The translations under genes were made by a program, and so were the position numbers. This document shows positions 44,615 through 53,577 of a stretch of DNA of 64,000 nucleotides, in pieces. Every line of letters begins with the position of its first letter. Within the stretch, counting starts at the first letter, position 1. This DNA comes from Microbacterium aurantiacum (lineage in GTDB: Bacteria; Actinomycetota; Actinomycetes; Actinomycetales; Microbacteriaceae): positions 178,704-242,703 of the forward strand of contig NZ_PGGU01000029.1 in assembly GCF_002872075.1 (NCBI RefSeq), read 5' to 3'. Under the pieces are notes generated by a model. The model did not search any database. It worked only from the letters and a program-made list of their open reading frames with translations, and had not been told where the DNA came from.

Positions 44615-47491
44615 TCACCACCCCGTCGCGAGTACATGCGCGACGGCGTCGGCGAAGTAGTCGACGGACTCGCGGGTGACGCACAACGGTGGTTTGATCT
44701 TGAACACGTTGAGATGATCGCCCGTCGGCTGCATGATGACTCCCCGCTCGCGCAGGCGATCGCAGATGGCGGCGGTGGCGCTGGTCGCCGGCTCGAGGGT
44801 CTCCCGGTCGAGGACGAACTCGAGCCCGAGGTAGAGCCCGGACCCGTGGACGGCCCCGATGATCGGATGCTCGTCGGCCAGCGCCTCGAGCCGGGCCTTC
44901 AGGTGCGCCCCGACCAGCCGGGCGTTCTCCTGCAGTCCCTCATCGCGGATGATGTCGAGCACCGTGAGTCCGATGACGGACGAGACGGGAGAGCCGCCGG
45001 TGGAGGAGAAGAAGTACCCCTGCGTGCGATAGCGGTCGGCGATCTCGCGGCGGGTGATGACCGCGCCGATGGGCTGGCCGGCTCCGATCGACTTCGCGAC
45101 GGCGACGACGTCCGGCACGGCATCCTGCTGCTGGAATCCCCAGAACCACTCGCCGAGTCGGCCGAATCCGACCTGCACCTCGTCGGCGATCGCGATGCCC
45201 CCGTGACGGCGGATCGCCGCGTAGACCTGGCGCAGGTAGCCGTCGGGGAGAGCGACGCCGCCTGCGTTGCCGAAGTACGTCTCGCAGATGATCCCGGCAG
45301 GCTGTTTCCCGGCCGCGGCGAGGCCGTCGATGAGGTCGACGGCCTCGACCGCATACTTCGCGGCGTCGGCGCCCCGGTGCGTCCCGCGGTACGAGTTCGC
45401 GGCATCGACCGTGTGCACCCACTCCGGTCGGGTGGTGAGCGCGGAAGGGTTGTCGGCCACAGAGGTGGACACCGCGTCGCTGGCGAACGTCCAGCCGTGG
45501 TACGCCTCACGCATCGCGACCATGTCCTTCCGGCCGGTCGAGGCCTGTGCGATCCGAATCGCCAGGTCGGTCGCCTCGGAGCCCGAATTGACGAGGAACA
45601 CCGTGTCGAGCTCGTCGGGAAGGGTCGCGGCGATCCGCTCCGCGTAGTCGGCGATCGCCCGGTAGTGGAACCGAGAGTTCGTGTTGATCAGACGCAGCTG
45701 TCGATAGGCCGCCTCGGCCAGGCGCGGGTGTGCATGGCCGACGGATGCGACATTGTTGACCATGTCGAGGTACACGCGCCCGTCGACGTCGATGAGGAAC
45801 TCGCGCCACCCACGCTCGATCTGCGGCGGCCGGGTGTAGTAGTGCTCCTGGACCTCGGCGAGGACGGACTCTCTGCGGGCGAGGGCATCGTCGCGGTCCT
45901 CGGCGGCTCCTGCGGAGAGGCCGAACGCGGGACCGGGGTCGCCCAGCACAGACCTCCAACCGGCCGCCATGTCGGCGGTGACCTGTTCCGGAGCCACGGA
46001 TGCCGCGCCGCGGTGCCGCTGCACGAACAGGCGCGTACCCGCGGGGAGATCGAGGGACTCGGGGGAGGAAGGCAACCCGGAGATCGTGATCGTCTCGCCG
46101 CCGACCGCGACGGCGAGCGTGCCGGGTCGGATCAGCGTCACCTCGCCGATGCCGCCGATCGTCGACGGCTTCGCAAGCCAGAGGCTGAGGCCGGTCGGGA
46201 CCGTCGCGGGTGCAGCGGGCGTGCGTGTTGAAGCGCCGGTGAGTACGGCACTCCACGCCGGAAGGAACACCGCGTCCGCGCCCGTGCCGAGCGCGTCCTG
46301 CGCCGCCGTCTCGAGGGCGTCGGGCCGTAGCCAGTTCCCCTCATCGTTGAGAGGGGACACGGTGCCGCCGTCGAGCCCGATCGCCCGATCGAACGTGAGG
46401 AGCGGAACGCCGGGCCACGTCTCGTCCGGGCGGGGAGAGCCGCCCAGAGCATGACGGATCGCTCGGGTCATCACGGGGGCAGGAACGGAGGCCGCCACCT
46501 GGAGGATCCGCATCTCGCGATCCAGCGCGACATCCGCGTACGTGTTCGACTCGTCCAGGCGCACCTGCTGCCGACCGCTGAGCACGAGCACGGCGCCGCG
46601 GAGCACGACGAGCGGCCACAGCGCTGCGAGCTCGTTCTCATCGAGCGGACGCCGGGCGTGGAACTCCCTGATCGCGGGAAGCGTCGTCGCCGGCGTCGCG
46701 CCGTCGTGGTGCAGCAGAGACGACAGCGTCACCGCGATCTCGGCCACCCGCCACGAACGGACCACGTCGCCGAAGTCGATCACGGCGTCGGGCAGCGGAT
46801 CACCCTCGCGGTGCAGCACGTTGTCGTCGGTGATGTCGAAATGACCGGACTGGAGCGGCAGCGACTCCGCCACGGGGTCGAGGGCCTGGAGGGCGTCATC
46901 CGTCGCGATGCGGACGAAGTCGCGGACGGCGGTATCCGGCTCCAGGGGGAGCAGCGTGTCGATGACCCGACTGGCGTGCCGAAGATCCCATTGCAGCACG
47001 CGCCCGGTCGCGTCGTGCTCGAAATCCGCGAGCGCCAGGCTGACCTTCGCCGCCAGCTCTCCCATGCGCGCGACGACGGCCGGTGACAGATATCCCGATC
47101 CCATGAGCGTCTTTCCGGCGATGTTCTCGATCACTCGGGCATGGATGCGTCCCTGTGACGTGTTCCACCAGGTGCTCATCGGTCCGCGCGGACCGGTCAC
47201 CACTCGGGGAACCCTGAGCGTGGGCTCGCGGTCGGCGACGATCGCCGCCGCCTCATCCTGCATCGAGATCTCGGACTCGATGAAGACAGGGTTGCTGAGC
47301 TTGAGCACGCCCAGCGGATCGGATGACCCGTGCGCGAAGACACGGAAGTTCTGGTCCTGCTGGCTGCCGAGGGATTTCACCTCCACCTCGATCCCGAAGG
47401 CATCGGCGAAGAGCAGTCGCACCTCATCGTCGTCGAGGGTCGGCGAGGGCAGTTCGACATGTTCGAAGTAGTCGAAGAACTCGTGCGACAT
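44615..47491 (-). CDS. APH-like kinase fused to class III PLP aminotransferase/phospho-lyase
   Basis: A 958-residue bifunctional protein. Residues ~25-340 form an aminoglycoside-phosphotransferase-like kinase with HFDITDDN (His217, Asp219, Asn224) and Asp239 in IDFGD. Residues ~350-540 are a beta-rich linker region not recognised. Residues ~545-958 are a class III PLP enzyme: SGSEA (~637), YHGWT (~664), Asp770 in IADEVQVGFGR and Lys800 in AKSIGAGQP, which forms the PLP imine. Such fusions group with ethanolamine-phosphate and phosphohydroxylysine phospho-lyases, so phosphorylation of an amino alcohol followed by elimination of phosphate and ammonia is likely. Cytoplasmic. Central gene of the operon. 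Confidence 0.87.
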   Translation of the reverse strand: MSHEFFDYFEHVELPSPTLDDDEVRLLFADAFGIEVEVKSLGSQQDQNFRVFAHGSSDPLGVLKLSNPVFIESEISMQDEAAAIVADREPTLRVPRVVTGPRGPMSTWWNTSQGRIHARVIENIAGKTLMGSGYLSPAVVARMGELAAKVSLALADFEHDATGRVLQWDLRHASRVIDTLLPLEPDTAVRDFVRIATDDALQALDPVAESLPLQSGHFDITDDNVLHREGDPLPDAVIDFGDVVRSWRVAEIAVTLSSLLHHDGATPATTLPAIREFHARRPLDENELAALWPLVVLRGAVLVLSGRQQVRLDESNTYADVALDREMRILQVAASVPAPVMTRAIRHALGGSPRPDETWPGVPLLTFDRAIGLDGGTVSPLNDEGNWLRPDALETAAQDALGTGADAVFLPAWSAVLTGASTRTPAAPATVPTGLSLWLAKPSTIGGIGEVTLIRPGTLAVAVGGETITISGLPSSPESLDLPAGTRLFVQRHRGAASVAPEQVTADMAAGWRSVLGDPGPAFGLSAGAAEDRDDALARRESVLAEVQEHYYTRPPQIERGWREFLIDVDGRVYLDMVNNVASVGHAHPRLAEAAYRQLRLINTNSRFHYRAIADYAERIAATLPDELDTVFLVNSGSEATDLAIRIAQASTGRKDMVAMREAYHGWTFASDAVSTSVADNPSALTTRPEWVHTVDAANSYRGTHRGADAAKYAVEAVDLIDGLAAAGKQPAGIICETYFGNAGGVALPDGYLRQVYAAIRRHGGIAIADEVQVGFGRLGEWFWGFQQQDAVPDVVAVAKSIGAGQPIGAVITRREIADRYRTQGYFFSSTGGSPVSSVIGLTVLDIIRDEGLQENARLVGAHLKARLEALADEHPIIGAVHGSGLYLGLEFVLDRETLEPATSATAAICDRLRERGVIMQPTGDHLNVFKIKPPLCVTRESVDYFADAVAHVLATGW

Positions 47492-47555
47492 GATCTCTCT
47501 TCTCAGGTCTGTGGCGGTCGGATGCGCGTGCGAACCGCGCGTTCCGAGGGGATGG

Positions 47556-49580
47556 TCAGAGCGGGGAGTGCGGCGTCGTGGCCACGTCGCCGACGGTCAC
47601 GCCGTCGGTGCTGCGGGCGACGACCACGACGAGGGGTCCGTACGCGTTCTGCCACTCGCTGTGTCGCCGGTCGTACGCATTCCGGTCGACGACGAGTTCC
47701 CCGGTGATCCTCTCGCCGATCAGTGTCGTCGGCACGGATACACCCTCGACATACGCTGCGCACTCGTCGATGAGTCCCCCGGTGAGTGTCGCGGTGAAAC
47801 GGACGACGCCCTCGCGCCCTGCGTCTTCGAAGGTCACGGTCTCGATCTGCACGGCGATCGACCCCGGCGCGGCCGGGGCGGCGTGATCGAAGAGCGCCTC
47901 GGCCGCGAGTGCGGGCGTTCGCTCGGGTGCGGTCCGTCTGCTGCGCAGGGCTTCGACCGCGGATGCCAGCTGCAGCAGCCGGACATCGTCATGGGCGCGG
48001 CCGGCGATGGTCGCCCCGACCGGCATGCGGGTGTCCTCCATGACCCCCATCGGAATCGTGAACGTGGGGATGCCCAGATGACGGGGGACGAGGTTGCCGT
48101 TGGAGACCCAGACGCCGTTCCGCCACGCGATCTCCGCGGACGCGGGGTTCACATCGGCGTCGGTGGGGCCGACATCGGCGGCGGACGGGAAGATCACCGC
48201 GTCGAAGCCTTCAGCGTCCATCCAGTCCTCGAGATCGACGCGCCGCGCCTTCTCCAGGCCGCGCAGTCCCTCTTCGAGGGTCGGAACATGCGTCCAGTCG
48301 ATGCGGCGCTCCGCCGCCCGCGGGACGTAGTCGGCGATGTCGTAGGCGATGTCGAACGGGAGAACGCCGTAGCGATCCTGCAGAGCGCCGCGAGGGTGCG
48401 GGAAGATGCGCGAGGCGTCGACATCGGCCAGCCGGTCGAGGGTGGGATCGCCGTTCTGCCGGAGGAAGTTGTCCATCGCCCAGATCGACAGTGCGCCCAC
48501 TTCGTCGTGAAGGAACTGCTCGCTGACGAACCCGCGCTCGACGAGGTCGCGGTCGCCGCCGTGCAGCTTCTCGTAGTTGTCCACTGCGGGGAACGCCGTC
48601 TCCACGACCTCCGCGCCGGCGGCCTCGAGATCGGCCCGCAGTCGCGTCCACAGAGCGAGCACGCTCTTCCGCGTGTCGATCGGGTGTGCAGACCGGGGGT
48701 CACCGTTGATGTACATCCGCGGGACCGCGAATCGGAGACCCTCCAGCGGAGCATCCGCCAGATCGGCGAAGGAGTCGGGGCGCAACTCGGACGGCTTCGG
48801 GAGGGGGATCCACGGCTGCAGCCGCCAGAGATCGCCCTTCGAGTCGTCATCATCCGCGACGACCGCGTCCAGGACGAGCTTCATGTCGGCCATCGTGCGG
48901 GTGTGCGGCACGACGACGTCCATCGTCGGCACGAGCGGCCAGTTCCCCCGTACCGAGATGACGCCCCGCGAGGGCGTGTAGGCGACGAGTGCATTGTTGG
49001 ACGCCGGAGCGCGACCGGAGGACCACGTCTCTTCGCCGAGCCCGAAGGCGCCGAAGCTGGCCGCGGTCGCCGTCCCTGAGCCGTTGGAGGAACCCGAGCC
49101 GAACGCCGAGGTCAGGTAGTCGCCGTTGTAGGGCGACTCGGCGCGACCATAGACACCGCGCTGCATTCCGCCCGCCGCCATCGGCGGCATATTGGTGAGG
49201 CCGAGGAACACGGCCCCGGCCGCACGCAGCCGCGCGATCGCGAAGGCGTCTTCCGACGCGACGAGGTCGGCGAAGGCCGGAGACCCCGAGGCGACGGTCA
49301 GCCCCGCCACTGCGTAACTGTCCTTCGCGGTGAAGGGGACGCCGTCGAGTACTCCGCGGGATTCTCCCGAGGCTCGACGGAGATCGGACGCTCGCGCTTC
49401 GTCGAACGCGCGGGGGTTCAGCACCGGGACGGAGTTCAACCGGATTCCCGATCGATCGTAGAAGGCGATGCGATTGAGGTAGCGCGCGACGAGCTCGACG
49501 CTCGTCACCAGCCCGGTCTCCATCGCGGCGTGAAGCTGCGCGATGTCGGCTTCGACGACGGTGAAGTTCGAGTGGTCCAA
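47556..49580 (-). CDS. Amidase-signature enzyme with C-terminal extension
   Basis: A 674-residue amidase-signature protein. Lys86 in FTAKDS, the cis-Ser in GSGSSNGSG (~165) and the nucleophile Ser188 in GEETWSSGRAPA form the Ser-cisSer-Lys triad, but the usual D-x-GGS around the nucleophile reads T-W-S-S. After the amidase domain (~1-560) comes an extra ~110-residue beta-type tail. First gene of the minus-strand operon, 64 bases before the kinase-aminotransferase. Divergent from a TetR gene. It would release ammonia or an amine from an amide entering the pathway. Confidence 0.87.
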   Translation of the reverse strand: MDHSNFTVVEADIAQLHAAMETGLVTSVELVARYLNRIAFYDRSGIRLNSVPVLNPRAFDEARASDLRRASGESRGVLDGVPFTAKDSYAVAGLTVASGSPAFADLVASEDAFAIARLRAAGAVFLGLTNMPPMAAGGMQRGVYGRAESPYNGDYLTSAFGSGSSNGSGTATAASFGAFGLGEETWSSGRAPASNNALVAYTPSRGVISVRGNWPLVPTMDVVVPHTRTMADMKLVLDAVVADDDDSKGDLWRLQPWIPLPKPSELRPDSFADLADAPLEGLRFAVPRMYINGDPRSAHPIDTRKSVLALWTRLRADLEAAGAEVVETAFPAVDNYEKLHGGDRDLVERGFVSEQFLHDEVGALSIWAMDNFLRQNGDPTLDRLADVDASRIFPHPRGALQDRYGVLPFDIAYDIADYVPRAAERRIDWTHVPTLEEGLRGLEKARRVDLEDWMDAEGFDAVIFPSAADVGPTDADVNPASAEIAWRNGVWVSNGNLVPRHLGIPTFTIPMGVMEDTRMPVGATIAGRAHDDVRLLQLASAVEALRSRRTAPERTPALAAEALFDHAAPAAPGSIAVQIETVTFEDAGREGVVRFTATLTGGLIDECAAYVEGVSVPTTLIGERITGELVVDRNAYDRRHSEWQNAYGPLVVVVARSTDGVTVGDVATTPHSPL

Positions 49581-49604
49581 TTCATCTCCTCATGCAGGTG
49601 CGAG

Positions 49605-49629
49605 ATAAAACATACAGCGTTTGTTTAAT
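49605..49629. promoter_or_regulatory. Candidate TetR operator
   Basis: ATAAAACATA-CAGCG-TTTGTTTAAT: ten-base arms match at 8 of 10 positions. It is AT-rich within GC-rich DNA and lies between the divergent amidase and TetR genes. Confidence 0.5.
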
Positions 49630-49694
49630 GACCGCTAGATCCGCCACAATGCCTGTCGCCGCGTTTAGGCTGATGACAGCCGAAGGAGGCTCCC

Positions 49695-50369
49695 ATCGCT
49701 CGTCCATCGAAACCACTGCTGAGTCGCGATCTCATCGCGCGCACCGCCCTCGCTCTCATCGACCGGGAGGGCACCGAAGGTGCGAGCATCCGACGTGTGG
49801 CGGCGAAGCTGGGGGTCAATCCGGCGTCGCTGTACAACCACGTGCCGAATCGGGCCGCGATGATCGAGGACGTGCGGGCGCTGGTGTCGGCGCTGATCGA
49901 CTCGCGTCCTCTGCTCGAGCTGCCGTGGGAAGAGGGATTGCACGCCTGGGCGAGCTCGTATCGCCGCGCTTTCGCACGCCATTCCGGGACGATCCCGCTG
50001 CTCATGACCACGAAGGTGTCGGCGTCGGTGCTCCTGGCGGAGTACGAGGACTTCGCTGTCGCCGCGGAGGTGGTGGGCTGGGAAAGTCGTGACGTCCTGC
50101 CACTGCTGACGGCATTCGAGTCGTTCATCCTCGGCAGCGTTCTCGACATGTCGGGACCGACGGTGGTGTTCGACCCGAGTGGGCAGGAGGCGCAGTTCCC
50201 GCGGTTCGCCGCGGCCTTCGCGACTCTCCAGGAGGAGGATCCTCGCGACCCCGTTGCGACTCGTGCGTTCGAGCTGGGTCTGCGGATGCTGATCGCCTCC
50301 GCGCGCCCTGAGAGTCAGCTGAGGGATCGTGCGCGGCACCCGGAGACGACGGGGACGGCGGCCACCTGA
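49695..50369 (+). CDS. TetR-family regulator with apparent ATC start
   Basis: A TetR regulator of ~224 residues. The N-terminal helix-turn-helix is clear (LIDREGTEGASIRRVAAKLG, then VNPASLYNHVPNR) and the rest matches the TetR_C_1 effector domain (LLELPWEEGLHAWASSYRRAF). Reading back from the domain, the frame meets a TGA at 49674 without any ATG, GTG or TTG. AAGGAGG at 49683 stands five bases before ATC GCT CGT CCA, giving a normal TetR N-terminus (Met/Ile-ARPSKPLLSR). The GTG at 49797 would delete half the DNA-binding domain. So either ATC initiates, or the site is a mutation or sequencing error. Probably represses the divergent operon. Confidence 0.8.
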   Translation: MARPSKPLLSRDLIARTALALIDREGTEGASIRRVAAKLGVNPASLYNHVPNRAAMIEDVRALVSALIDSRPLLELPWEEGLHAWASSYRRAFARHSGTIPLLMTTKVSASVLLAEYEDFAVAAEVVGWESRDVLPLLTAFESFILGSVLDMSGPTVVFDPSGQEAQFPRFAAAFATLQEEDPRDPVATRAFELGLRMLIASARPESQLRDRARHPETTGTAAT

Positions 50370-50382
50370 CGCGGGGGAGCGC

Positions 50383-51183
50383 TCAGCGCCGCCGCAGGTT
50401 CCGCACGACGAGTTGCACAGTGATGGCTGCGATCAACGCGGAGAAGGCGATGTTCGACCAGAGCGGCGTGAGGGATGTCGCCGTGAGGATGCCGAGCGGC
50501 GAGGCGAGACACGCGGCGATTCCCAGGAACATTCCGCCACGCAGGTCGACATTGCCGCGTCGCAGGTTGCCGAATGTGGCCGAGATCGAGCCGGGGATCA
50601 TCATGAACAGCGAGGTGCCTTTGGCGATGAGATCGCTCGCGCCGAAGAAGAACATCAGCGCGGGGACGACGATGATGCCCCCGCCGACACCCAGGACTCC
50701 CGCCAGGATGCCGGTGATGATGCCCGCGCCCACGAGTGCGAGCGCTGTCCACACGGTGATCGCGATCGAGTCGTCGCGCGAAGGCACGTTGAGCCACAGG
50801 CTCGCGGCGGAGAAGACCAGGAACACGAGGAACGACCAGAACAGCGCGGGACGCGAGAGGCGTGCCAACAGGTAGCTGCCGATCTGTGCGCCGGCGATGA
50901 CGCCGACGGCGAGAGCGATGCCCGCGATCCAGTCGATATGCCCGGTGAGTGCGTAGCCGACCGTGCCGACGATGGAGGTGGGGAGGATGGCCGCGATGGA
51001 GGTGCCCGCCGCGCGTCGCTGGTCGTAGCCGAGCATGAGGAGTGCCGGCACGACGATGATGCCGCCACCGATGCCGAACAATCCCGACAGGAAGCCCGCG
51101 ATCAGTCCGAGAACGATCAGTGCGCCCGGCGATGCGCGCGGCGCGGCTGCGGGGGCTGTCCGCTCGGCCGAGGAGCGGGTCAT
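50383..51183 (-). CDS. TauE/SafE-family anion exporter
   Basis: A 266-residue, roughly eight-segment membrane protein with the internally repeated FGIGGGIIVVPALLML and LGVGGGIIVVPALMFF motifs of the TauE/SafE family, which export sulfite, sulfoacetate or other organic anions. ATG overlaps the stop of the gamma-glutamyltransferase gene, so the two are translated together. The pairing suggests disposal of a sulfur-containing product, which is inference. Confidence 0.9.
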   Translation of the reverse strand: MTRSSAERTAPAAAPRASPGALIVLGLIAGFLSGLFGIGGGIIVVPALLMLGYDQRRAAGTSIAAILPTSIVGTVGYALTGHIDWIAGIALAVGVIAGAQIGSYLLARLSRPALFWSFLVFLVFSAASLWLNVPSRDDSIAITVWTALALVGAGIITGILAGVLGVGGGIIVVPALMFFFGASDLIAKGTSLFMMIPGSISATFGNLRRGNVDLRGGMFLGIAACLASPLGILTATSLTPLWSNIAFSALIAAITVQLVVRNLRRR

Positions 51184-52724
51184 CGGATGGTCCCGGTCTC
51201 GACGGCGGGTACCACGATCGCCGAGCCGTCCGAACGCGGATCGCTCGCCGCATCCCACCCGTGCTCCGTGGCCACGATGAGATTGCTGTGCCCGAGGGCT
51301 TCATCGCGCGGCGGTACGATGCGGATCGCAAGACCGCTGGCTGAGATGGCCTCGCGCGCGGTGCGGGGGACGTCGGCCTCGACCGTCACGGTTTCCTCGA
51401 CGTCGCCGTCGTCCTGGATGCCGACGACCCAGCGCGGCGACGACGTCGCCTCCAGCGCGGATCTGCCCGCGAGCAGGTGCAGCAGCAGATGCGTGTGGAT
51501 CTGGGCCTGGGCCTGGCCGCCCATGGTCGCCCCCGCGTACGCCAGCGCGCCGTCGCGTTCGACGAGCACGGGCATGAGCGTGTGCGGCGGGCGGCGCGAG
51601 GGGCCGAAGGCGGCGGGATGCGCCGGGTCCAGCGAGAACGACGTACCGCGGTTCTGGAACAGGATGCCGGTCTCCGGCTCGAGCACGCATGCGCCGAACG
51701 CCCAGAAGACCGATTGCACGAGGGATACCGCCCAGCCCTCGTCATCGACGGCGACGAGGCCGACCGTGTCGCCGTTGGCCGGCGCGGTGACGCGCGTGTG
51801 CTCGGCGGCGGGGGCCGTCATGCTCACCAGCGCGTCGGCGTCGTGCTGGGCGGTGTCAGGGTCGGAGAGCCAGGTTCGTCGGACGCCGTTGCTCGCGTAG
51901 AACGTCTGCGCGAGGAGGCCGGCGTCGGCGCCGAGCGGGTCCGGCCACCCGGCCTCGGACAGTGCGATCGCGTGGCGCAGGAAGGCGAAGCCCTGTGAGT
52001 TCGGGCGCCCCGTGTGAACGTCCAGACCGAACACCCGTCGAGTCAGCGGCTCTGAGACGGTCGGCCGGTACTCGGAGACATCGGTCGCGTCGATCGCGGA
52101 CCCCAGCGCTCGCAGCCCCGCCACCCATCGTTCGGCGAGCGGCCCGCGATAGAACGCGCGGAGGCCGTGTTCCTGCAGCGCTGCGAGCGTGCGGGCGAGC
52201 GCGGGCTGACGCAGTGTCTCGTTCTCGCGGAGGGGGCGACCTTCGGGGAGGAAGATCGCCGCGCAGCCAGGATCGGCGGCGAGGGCGTCATGATCGACTC
52301 GGATGGCCGCTCCGAGGGAGCGCGAGACGGGTGCCGCCTCGGCCAGAGCACGGGCGGGTTCGAGCAGGTCGGTGAGCGGCAGGCGCGCGCCTATCGCGTG
52401 CAGCGCCTCCCAGCCGGCGACGCCGCCCGGGACGGTCACGGTGTCGATGCCGCGCGAAGGCAGGCGCTCGCCATGCCGCGCCCGGAGGACATCGAGACCC
52501 TGAGCCCGCGGTGCGCGCCCGGTCGCGTTGACGAAGCGGATGCGCCCGGCCGGATCGCGCACCAGGGCCACGAGGTCGCCGCCGAGGGCCACGTTGTTCG
52601 GGTACACGACGCAGAGCGCCGCTGCAGCGCTCAACGCCGCGTCCAGGGCGGTGCCGCCCCGGCGCAGAGCGCGTTCGCCCGCCTCGGTCGCGAGATAGTG
52701 CGACGAGGAGATCGCCCCGCTCAT
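51180..52724 (-). CDS. Gamma-glutamyltransferase-family enzyme
   Basis: A 514-residue N-terminal nucleophile hydrolase. The autoprocessing/nucleophile Thr320 is in NGDTVGLVAVD, with NRGTSFSLDP (~358) and GATMGGQAQAQ (~398) forming the substrate pocket. Members cleave gamma-glutamyl bonds (glutathione, gamma-glutamyl amines) or acyl groups. There is no signal peptide, unlike the classical periplasmic enzyme, so this works in the cytoplasm on imported material. The ATGA overlaps on both sides tie it to the GntR regulator and TauE exporter. Confidence 0.9.
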   Translation of the reverse strand: MSGAISSSHYLATEAGERALRRGGTALDAALSAAAALCVVYPNNVALGGDLVALVRDPAGRIRFVNATGRAPRAQGLDVLRARHGERLPSRGIDTVTVPGGVAGWEALHAIGARLPLTDLLEPARALAEAAPVSRSLGAAIRVDHDALAADPGCAAIFLPEGRPLRENETLRQPALARTLAALQEHGLRAFYRGPLAERWVAGLRALGSAIDATDVSEYRPTVSEPLTRRVFGLDVHTGRPNSQGFAFLRHAIALSEAGWPDPLGADAGLLAQTFYASNGVRRTWLSDPDTAQHDADALVSMTAPAAEHTRVTAPANGDTVGLVAVDDEGWAVSLVQSVFWAFGACVLEPETGILFQNRGTSFSLDPAHPAAFGPSRRPPHTLMPVLVERDGALAYAGATMGGQAQAQIHTHLLLHLLAGRSALEATSSPRWVVGIQDDGDVEETVTVEADVPRTAREAISASGLAIRIVPPRDEALGHSNLIVATEHGWDAASDPRSDGSAIVVPAVETGTIR

Positions 52725-53467
52725 GCGTTCTTCCCGGCGGGGGATTCACCAGATGCCGCGGCGCGCAGGATCTGCTCGAACACCGTTTCCACGTGAGCGC
52801 GAGCGGCAGCCTCCGCCATCGCGCTGTCCTGCTTCTCGATGGCGGCGAAGATGAGGCGATGGCCGTCGTTGGAGGTGTGGCGGCGCTGCGGCGTCTGCAG
52901 TGTGCGCCGCCGGCTCGGCGCGATCTGCGTGGCGATCAGGTCGGTGAGCTGTGCCATCAGGGGGTTGTGCGTGTACTGCGAGATCGCTTGATGGAACGCT
53001 CTGTCGAGTTCCGAGTATCGCGCGAGGTCGGTCTCGTTCTCCATATCGGAGATGAAAGTGCGCAGCTGCTCGATGTCACGGGGTGTGACCCGTGCGGCGG
53101 CGAGCGCTGCGATCGGCGGCTCGATCAATGCGCGCAGTTCCATGATCTGTGTGAGCTCCGTCCCCCGGCCGGTCATCGCCGTGAGCACCGCGGCGAGTGA
53201 GTGCGCGGCGGTACCCGATTGCAACGACGCGGCTCGCACCGTCGTTCCTCGACCGGGCTTGCGGTCGATGAGTCCGCGCTGCTCCAACTCGTGCAGCGCC
53301 TGACGGATGGACACGCGGGAGACTCCCAGCTGTTCGGCGAGCGCCTGCTCGTTGGGCAGCCGATCTCCTGGTTTCAGCTCGCCCTCAAGGATCGCACGCT
53401 CGATGTCGAGCGATAGGCGATCGGGGACGGACAGCGCGGGTGAGCGGCGCAGCGTCGACCATTCCAT
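52721..53467 (-). CDS. GntR-family (FadR type) repressor
   Basis: A 248-residue regulator: winged helix (residues ~13-75, including PGDRLPNEQALAEQLGVSRVSIRQAL) and an all-helical FadR C-terminal domain with metal/ligand His residues (ELDRAFHQAI, AHVETVFEQI). ATG with GAGGA upstream; the longer in-frame extension runs through the operator. A 27-base perfect dyad lies 34 bases upstream in the divergent promoter, so it probably controls itself, the transferase/exporter pair and the divergent importer. Confidence 0.93.
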   Translation of the reverse strand: MEWSTLRRSPALSVPDRLSLDIERAILEGELKPGDRLPNEQALAEQLGVSRVSIRQALHELEQRGLIDRKPGRGTTVRAASLQSGTAAHSLAAVLTAMTGRGTELTQIMELRALIEPPIAALAAARVTPRDIEQLRTFISDMENETDLARYSELDRAFHQAISQYTHNPLMAQLTDLIATQIAPSRRRTLQTPQRRHTSNDGHRLIFAAIEKQDSAMAEAAARAHVETVFEQILRAAASGESPAGKNA

Positions 53468-53500
53468 GAGTGTCCTCTTTCCACATCGAATAAAGACAGC

Positions 53501-53527
53501 TTGACAGTTAGTCCTACAAACTGTCAA
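53501..53527. promoter_or_regulatory. 27-base perfect dyad, GntR operator
   Basis: TTGACAGTT - 9 bases - AACTGTCAA. The outer TTGACA hexamers are consensus -35 elements on each strand, so a bound repressor would block promoters in both directions. Confidence 0.7.
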
Positions 53528-53577
53528 ACTCACCCCAGCCGATCCATCGCTCGGTGCTTTATGAGAGAGGAAGCGAC

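Noticed and set aside
44636..46231. 531-codon plus-strand frame
   Set aside because: Antisense to the PLP domain of the kinase-aminotransferase; no domain of its own.
47490..49079. 529-codon plus-strand frame
   Set aside because: Antisense to the amidase gene with its Ser-Ser-Lys triad.
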